The notes under the pieces: model-generated
Told to the model about the DNA's origin: nothing
The model's database searches: none
The model's input: only the letters and a program-made list of their open reading frames with translations
Assembly: GCA_905331475.1 (NCBI GenBank)
Contig: CAJNYU010000372.1
Coordinates: forward strand, 101,724-165,723
Reading direction: 5' to 3'
From: Rotaria socialis
Taxonomy: Eukaryota; Rotifera; Eurotatoria; Philodinida; Philodinidae
DNA: 64,000 nucleotides
Program-made: the position numbers and the translations under genes
Part shown: positions 60,401-64,000 of the stretch, one piece after another
Layout: each line of letters starts with the position of its first letter
Position numbering within the stretch: position 1 is the first letter of the stretch

Positions 60401-62881
60401 ATAAAGGTTAGCATAATTGGCAGTATGATCCAAGAGATTATGATCTTTCGTATCGACTGTAGTCAAGATGTTTTCAAAACGTGCCGCTTCACCCAATAAT
60501 ATTCTAATTATGAACACGCCCAACATGCAAGATAGTTTAGCCCCCTCGAATGCATAATATCGTGGGTTAGTTGAGCCACCTGACATAACTTTCATTATTA
60601 TTTATTAGGCATCAAATCGAATACATACTTTCTATCAGATTAGCACGTACGCCAATATCCTTGACATTTTTCATGCGACTCAATTCACTTAATCGAATTG
60701 CACAAACAGAAACCTTATAGAGTTCATGTACTTGATGTAAAATATTATCGACTGTATTGCTATCACATAGACCTAAGAATAATCTGGAAAAGAAAATAAA
60801 TAAATGATGTGCACAGTTATATTTGATATCATTTACCCATCGCTATGAAATAGACTTAAAACTGGATGTTCAGCAATAAAATTAATTTGACCAAGAATTT
60901 TTGCTAGAGAAGCCTATGGAAAATAAATGATACGCTGCTAAACAAACTCATGAAATCATATCTACTTGACAAAGATTTTCTATTGAGCCAGATTTATTAT
61001 CTAAACAAAGAAACGTATATTGTTAGAAAAGCTATTTGTTTGCAGAAAACGTGTTTTTTAACATACGACAATCCGTGTTCAACATTTTTGCAATATATGG
61101 TATGACCCAACTTTTTGGATTTATACCAGTTTGATGAATAAAATAACGTCGAATACAATTGACAATTTCATCGATTGTTAAATCTGCTGTCATCAATGAA
61201 GGAATTCCAAGATTTGATGTGGGTACTACTGGCCTCCAGCTTTTTAGATCTTGTATAAACACTTTAGCAAAGAGATCTCCATCTTGCGATGTGTTCGATA
61301 CGATTCCAAACGGGGCTGATTGAACCGTAAGAGAATGTTGAATGGACGAGAATCCGTCGGGAAAATGTACCTGGAGACAAAAAATTAATTTTAGTTTTCT
61401 GTTTTTTTATATTCTAAAAATAGTTTAAAACTTACGGTGACAACAATATTAAAGTCAATACAATAGACAAGTGGTGCATAATGAGGTTTTATTTCTTTAG
61501 ATACTTTTTGTTTTTCTGATCGGTCAGGTAACTGTCGAAAAATAATTTTTGATATTTTGGCACAGTTAAAATTTCTTCGATTATTCAGAGCAGTTGTAAG
61601 CGTAAACGTTTCCCACGTCAACGGTTGTTGAGGATAAACTTGCAAAGTTTCTTCTGGTTGATTTGGCGTTGGTAAAACACGGACAATAGGTGCTGAAAAA
61701 ATTTTAATTTTATTCGCTCATTCTCATCTCATTCGTAATTACTTATATTATCGATGGTTATCTGAGTGGTTGATGTGTCAAGTAAACTTAAAATTCGACA
61801 ATGAATTTTGGCAGTAACAGGTTCTTTAGTTGTTGTACTATGTGTAGCAATCGGCGGTGATGGATGTTGAATGATAAAAAATGAACTAGAAATCAGAAGA
61901 ATCGATGCAGTCATATAAATGATGTTGACGAACTTGTTAATTAAAATTTTCAACTGTTGCGTTAATTGTTCGTGAGCAGGTGATTGCGGAATATTACAGA
62001 GAAATAACTGCAGATGAGATGATATCCTAAATGAATTAAATTAATAGTAAAACAAACAGGAAAAAGTAGATTTATTTTTCATCACATACCAACTTTGTAG
62101 ATCAATAAGATTTATCTTTTTTCGAACTTCACTATCAGCATAGAATTGAAATCGTCGCATGCGATAAACTTGATCGAGTGCAAGTGCACATTCATTTTGT
62201 TGTTCGCCTTGTTGTTGAAGTTCGGCCACCTAAGGAAATTTATTCGTTAACAACAAAAAATTAATTATTCACCGAAGAGCCTCATACTGTTTGTGGTGAC
62301 GTTACTGTTAGATTTTCGCTCATGTATAGATGAAGATATTCTTGAATTCGATTTAAAATCGATTGAAATTGTTCTCTATTCTATATATATATATGTATGT
62401 GTGTAATATGATAATGATATATCGAAGAAATCAAACCAATTTACCTGTTCTAAATATTGACGTAATCGATTAACTATCATACATCGTTCAATATCAACTT
62501 GATTTTTGTCGCTTAAAGTCCTTTCACAATCATTTAGATACGCTAGGAAATCCCTGTTCAAGTATTTGATGAATGAAAAATAGTAGATTTCAGAGAAATT
62601 ATTTTAGTTATACTTTGTTTGAGCATTTGGTTTTACTCCATAATAGAAGAATTTGGCAAAATGTTCATTATCATAACAGCGCAGTAGATAACTGTATATA
62701 CCAATGACTTCTGGTGGATATTCATTCGGTGCTAGAAACTGATGACTTGGCCAAAGACCAGGTATGATTGTTGACGTCTATTATATATTTTAGAAAATAA
62801 AACATGTAAACTAGGCAAATAATCACCGGTGATACTTACATGCCTTTGCAAATAGGCATCGGATTGCCTTCCTTTTGGCAT
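57408..62881 (-). CDS. STAT-like transcription factor, copy B (transposon in intron)
   Basis: Tandem paralogue of copy A, 144 bp upstream of it. Start ATG 62881-62879 (MPKGRQSDAYLQRH, then GTAAGT). Matching blocks follow copy A's order: LAPNEYPPEVIGIYSYLL; VDIERCMIVNRLRQYLEQ; NREQFQSILNRIQEYLHL; SSFFIIQHPSPPIATHS; FNCAKISKIIFRQLPDR; APFGIVSNTSQDGDLFAK; TIDEIVNCIRRYFIHQTG; HPVLSLFHSD spliced to GLFLGLCDSNTVDNIL. The SH2 Arg is again absent (FLGLCDS). The exon at 60397-60595 ends in ANYANLYD at a GTAAGA donor. The next acceptor, 2.5 kb away, restores phase into SIDSNYANMDTNDLATLESP (57897 downward). The last exon gives DPNTSIMSNQDLLQLISTRL and stops at 57408-57410. The tail is Ser/Thr/Pro-rich, as in STAT transactivation domains. 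Confidence 0.6.
57911..59774. mobile_element. ~1.86-kb DNA-transposon-like element with ~160-bp terminal inverted repeats
   Basis: The left arm (57911-58072) and the reversed right arm (59612-59774) match almost throughout: GGGAAGCGTACC, CTCAGTGGTCTGACCATTTC, GCTAGCATAT, ACTTCGGTTAA and TTAGCCGAGATAC are shared. There is no transposase. The interior carries the GC-rich repeat at 58215-58520 and an open segment at 58896-59102 (ends QFLGVEYGKCFIHVGYIDND) that reads protein-like but is unidentified. The element sits in the 2.5-kb intron of STAT copy B, with its left end 13 nt from the exon. The target duplication was not resolved. Confidence 0.78.
58215..58520. repeat. GC-rich repeat pair nested in the transposon
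   Basis: Two blocks of about 90 bp, rich in CCCCGGGGAGTCCC and its variants (58230-58330 and 58433-58520), flank an A/T-only spacer (about 58330-58390). Each block is itself palindromic (CTCCCCGGGGAGTCCCC). The blocks resemble each other both directly and as inverted copies. It stands out sharply from the AT-rich background and is probably a separate nested element. Confidence 0.65.
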
Positions 62882-64000
62882 AGATAGTGTGTCTCTTATT
62901 GAAAAAAGAGGCGATATTCAATATCAGGCTGAATTTTTGTTTAAAAGGTATTTTTCGTTTAATGACTACATGCAGCTGCAGTGAGCAAATAAATAAGATC
63001 GACGGCGAGCGTCATGATTCATAAAGAAAAAAAATTTTCTCCTTTTTTTTCAACGGAGAACGCTTAAAATAGAAACAAAAAACAATGTGGACGCACATTG
63101 CACCATAATAACACACAGAATAAATGCTTTAGAATAAAGTGACGTTTTTTTCTTCAGTGAAAACTTGAAGGTTGACATTTGTCATTGGATAGTTGGAAAT
63201 CCCCATGGTTTCAAGTTCTTATAAAAAAACGTGTTTTATTAAGAGAGCTGTTTCCTGATTTTGATTCTTTCCAACACAGTACAATATACGTCTTATGACG
63301 TTATTGATTATTTGAAATTTTATTAGTGATTTTTTTTATTGTGACTTTGAAGTACTTTCCTTCTTAGCCGATGCTTAGGTAAGTTTAATGCACTTTGATA
63401 AGGATACCTAGAACATTTTTTTATCATCTCTTGTGCATAAATCGAAAGCCTTTCAGTAAACGCTTTCAGTATGAATAATATTATACTTATTACAATAGTG
63501 CATATGCAAAGTCTAAATGCCGACCTCACTCAAATATTTAAAAGCGCCGACGTATCCAAAAGCAAAAAATTCATCAACATAGTAGCACTCAAAGCTGCTA
63601 AGATAAAAAAAAAGCAAGAAAAAATTATATTCATCGCTGTCAACGAATGGTCGTATATCAGCATGTTTTTTTAGAAAAGAAAATGACATCTTTTTTTTTT
63701 ATCAACAGCTTCAATTAAAACAAGACAGAATGTCGCGCCTATAATATAAACTAGATGGTATTCGAGTTTCACTCGACTACGAAATGCGGTGCGAAGCACA
63801 CGAGCCGAATTTTCTAAAGTAGCGAGAATAAGATTTAAAAATAAATGATTCACTTCAAGATTCATTACAAACGTTTATATTTTTTAAATTTCCGTATACG
63901 AATTTTGAATAAAAATTTCGCATTCACTATTCTTAAATCGACCATTTTGAAATTCATCACTAGGAAATCTCTCTGAAAATGTAACAACCAGTTGTCTAAC
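62882..64000. other. Right-edge region; possible decayed membrane-protein gene on minus strand (63323-63865)
   Basis: 62882-63300 shows nothing beyond the STAT-B promoter position. On the minus strand, 63671-63865 opens MNLEVNHLFLNLILATLENS, then a hydrophobic stretch (YHLVYIIGATFCLVLIEA). After a possible intron (acceptor TTATCTTAG near 63597), the frame MLMNFLLLDTSALLNI hits a TGA, then continues as RLCICTIVISIILFILKAF. Three hydrophobic segments in sequence suggest a small membrane-protein gene with a stop, or chance frames in AT-rich DNA. The first frame overlaps the 36-bp dispersed repeat at 63749-63784, which weakens the gene reading. Confidence 0.25.
63749..63784 (-). repeat. 36-bp dispersed repeat, copy 2
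   Basis: Inverted relative to 47140-47175, with two differences. See copy 1. Confidence 0.6.

Noticed and set aside
1..64000. CRISPR arrays, bacterial operons or prophage
   Set aside because: All repeats seen are eukaryotic transposon or simple-repeat types; genes are intron-bearing and there are no regularly spaced identical repeats with unique spacers.

Overview
The window is nuclear DNA from a small-genome animal, most likely a bdelloid rotifer. It is AT-rich, and its genes carry many short GT-AG introns of roughly 45-70 nt with a few long ones. The orthologues are clearly metazoan (PI4KA, RCL1, a TRPM channel, ENKD1, RNF146, TMCC, REEP, STAT-like proteins). There is also an intronless rhodopsin-type GPCR, and a decayed fragment of an LRR/F-box-like family with a C-terminus that I recall from Adineta/Rotaria proteomes. 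That last point and the overall gene style drive the taxonomic guess, which is inference.

Layout: (1) 1-8111, minus: 5' part of phosphatidylinositol 4-kinase alpha, running off the left edge. (2) 9465-10550, plus: single-exon peptide-type GPCR. (3) 11833-12864: DNA-transposon-like element with terminal inverted repeats that carries a broken serine/lysine-rich coding fragment. (4) 14307-15965, minus: RCL1. (5) 16842-23793, minus: TRPM-family cation channel. (6) 24495-27239: transposon-rich intergenic zone, including a hAT-type element with a perfect 8-bp target duplication and an assembly gap inside it. (7) 27240-27716, minus: small cysteine-rich secreted or anchored protein of unknown function. 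(8) 28641-30247, minus, and 30630-33230, plus: divergent ENKD1 and RNF146 sharing a 382-bp promoter interval; RNF146 has a 1.5-kb intron filled with inverted repeats. (9) 36187-39460, plus: TMCC-family ER membrane protein. (10) 41318-43824, plus: REEP1-4-type ER-shaping protein. (11) 45207-47878: repeat cluster with a palindrome, a ~590-bp foldback element, and an LRR pseudogene next to a second copy of part of the palindrome. (12) 51417-57263 and 57408-62881, both minus: two tandem, diverged STAT-like genes 144 bp apart; the upstream one carries a 1.86-kb transposon in an intron, ending 13 nt from the next exon. (13) 62882-64000: no convincing gene.

Most genes are unrelated housekeeping or signalling genes, so no operon-like logic is expected. 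The unusual content is (a) two STAT-like paralogues whose predicted SH2 domain lacks the phosphotyrosine-binding arginine, and (b) a dense set of non-autonomous DNA transposons that I could delimit from terminal repeats and target duplications. Exon boundaries for RNF146, TMCC and REEP were derived base by base and keep the reading frame. Those for PI4KA, TRPM, ENKD1 and the STAT-like genes are only partly worked out.
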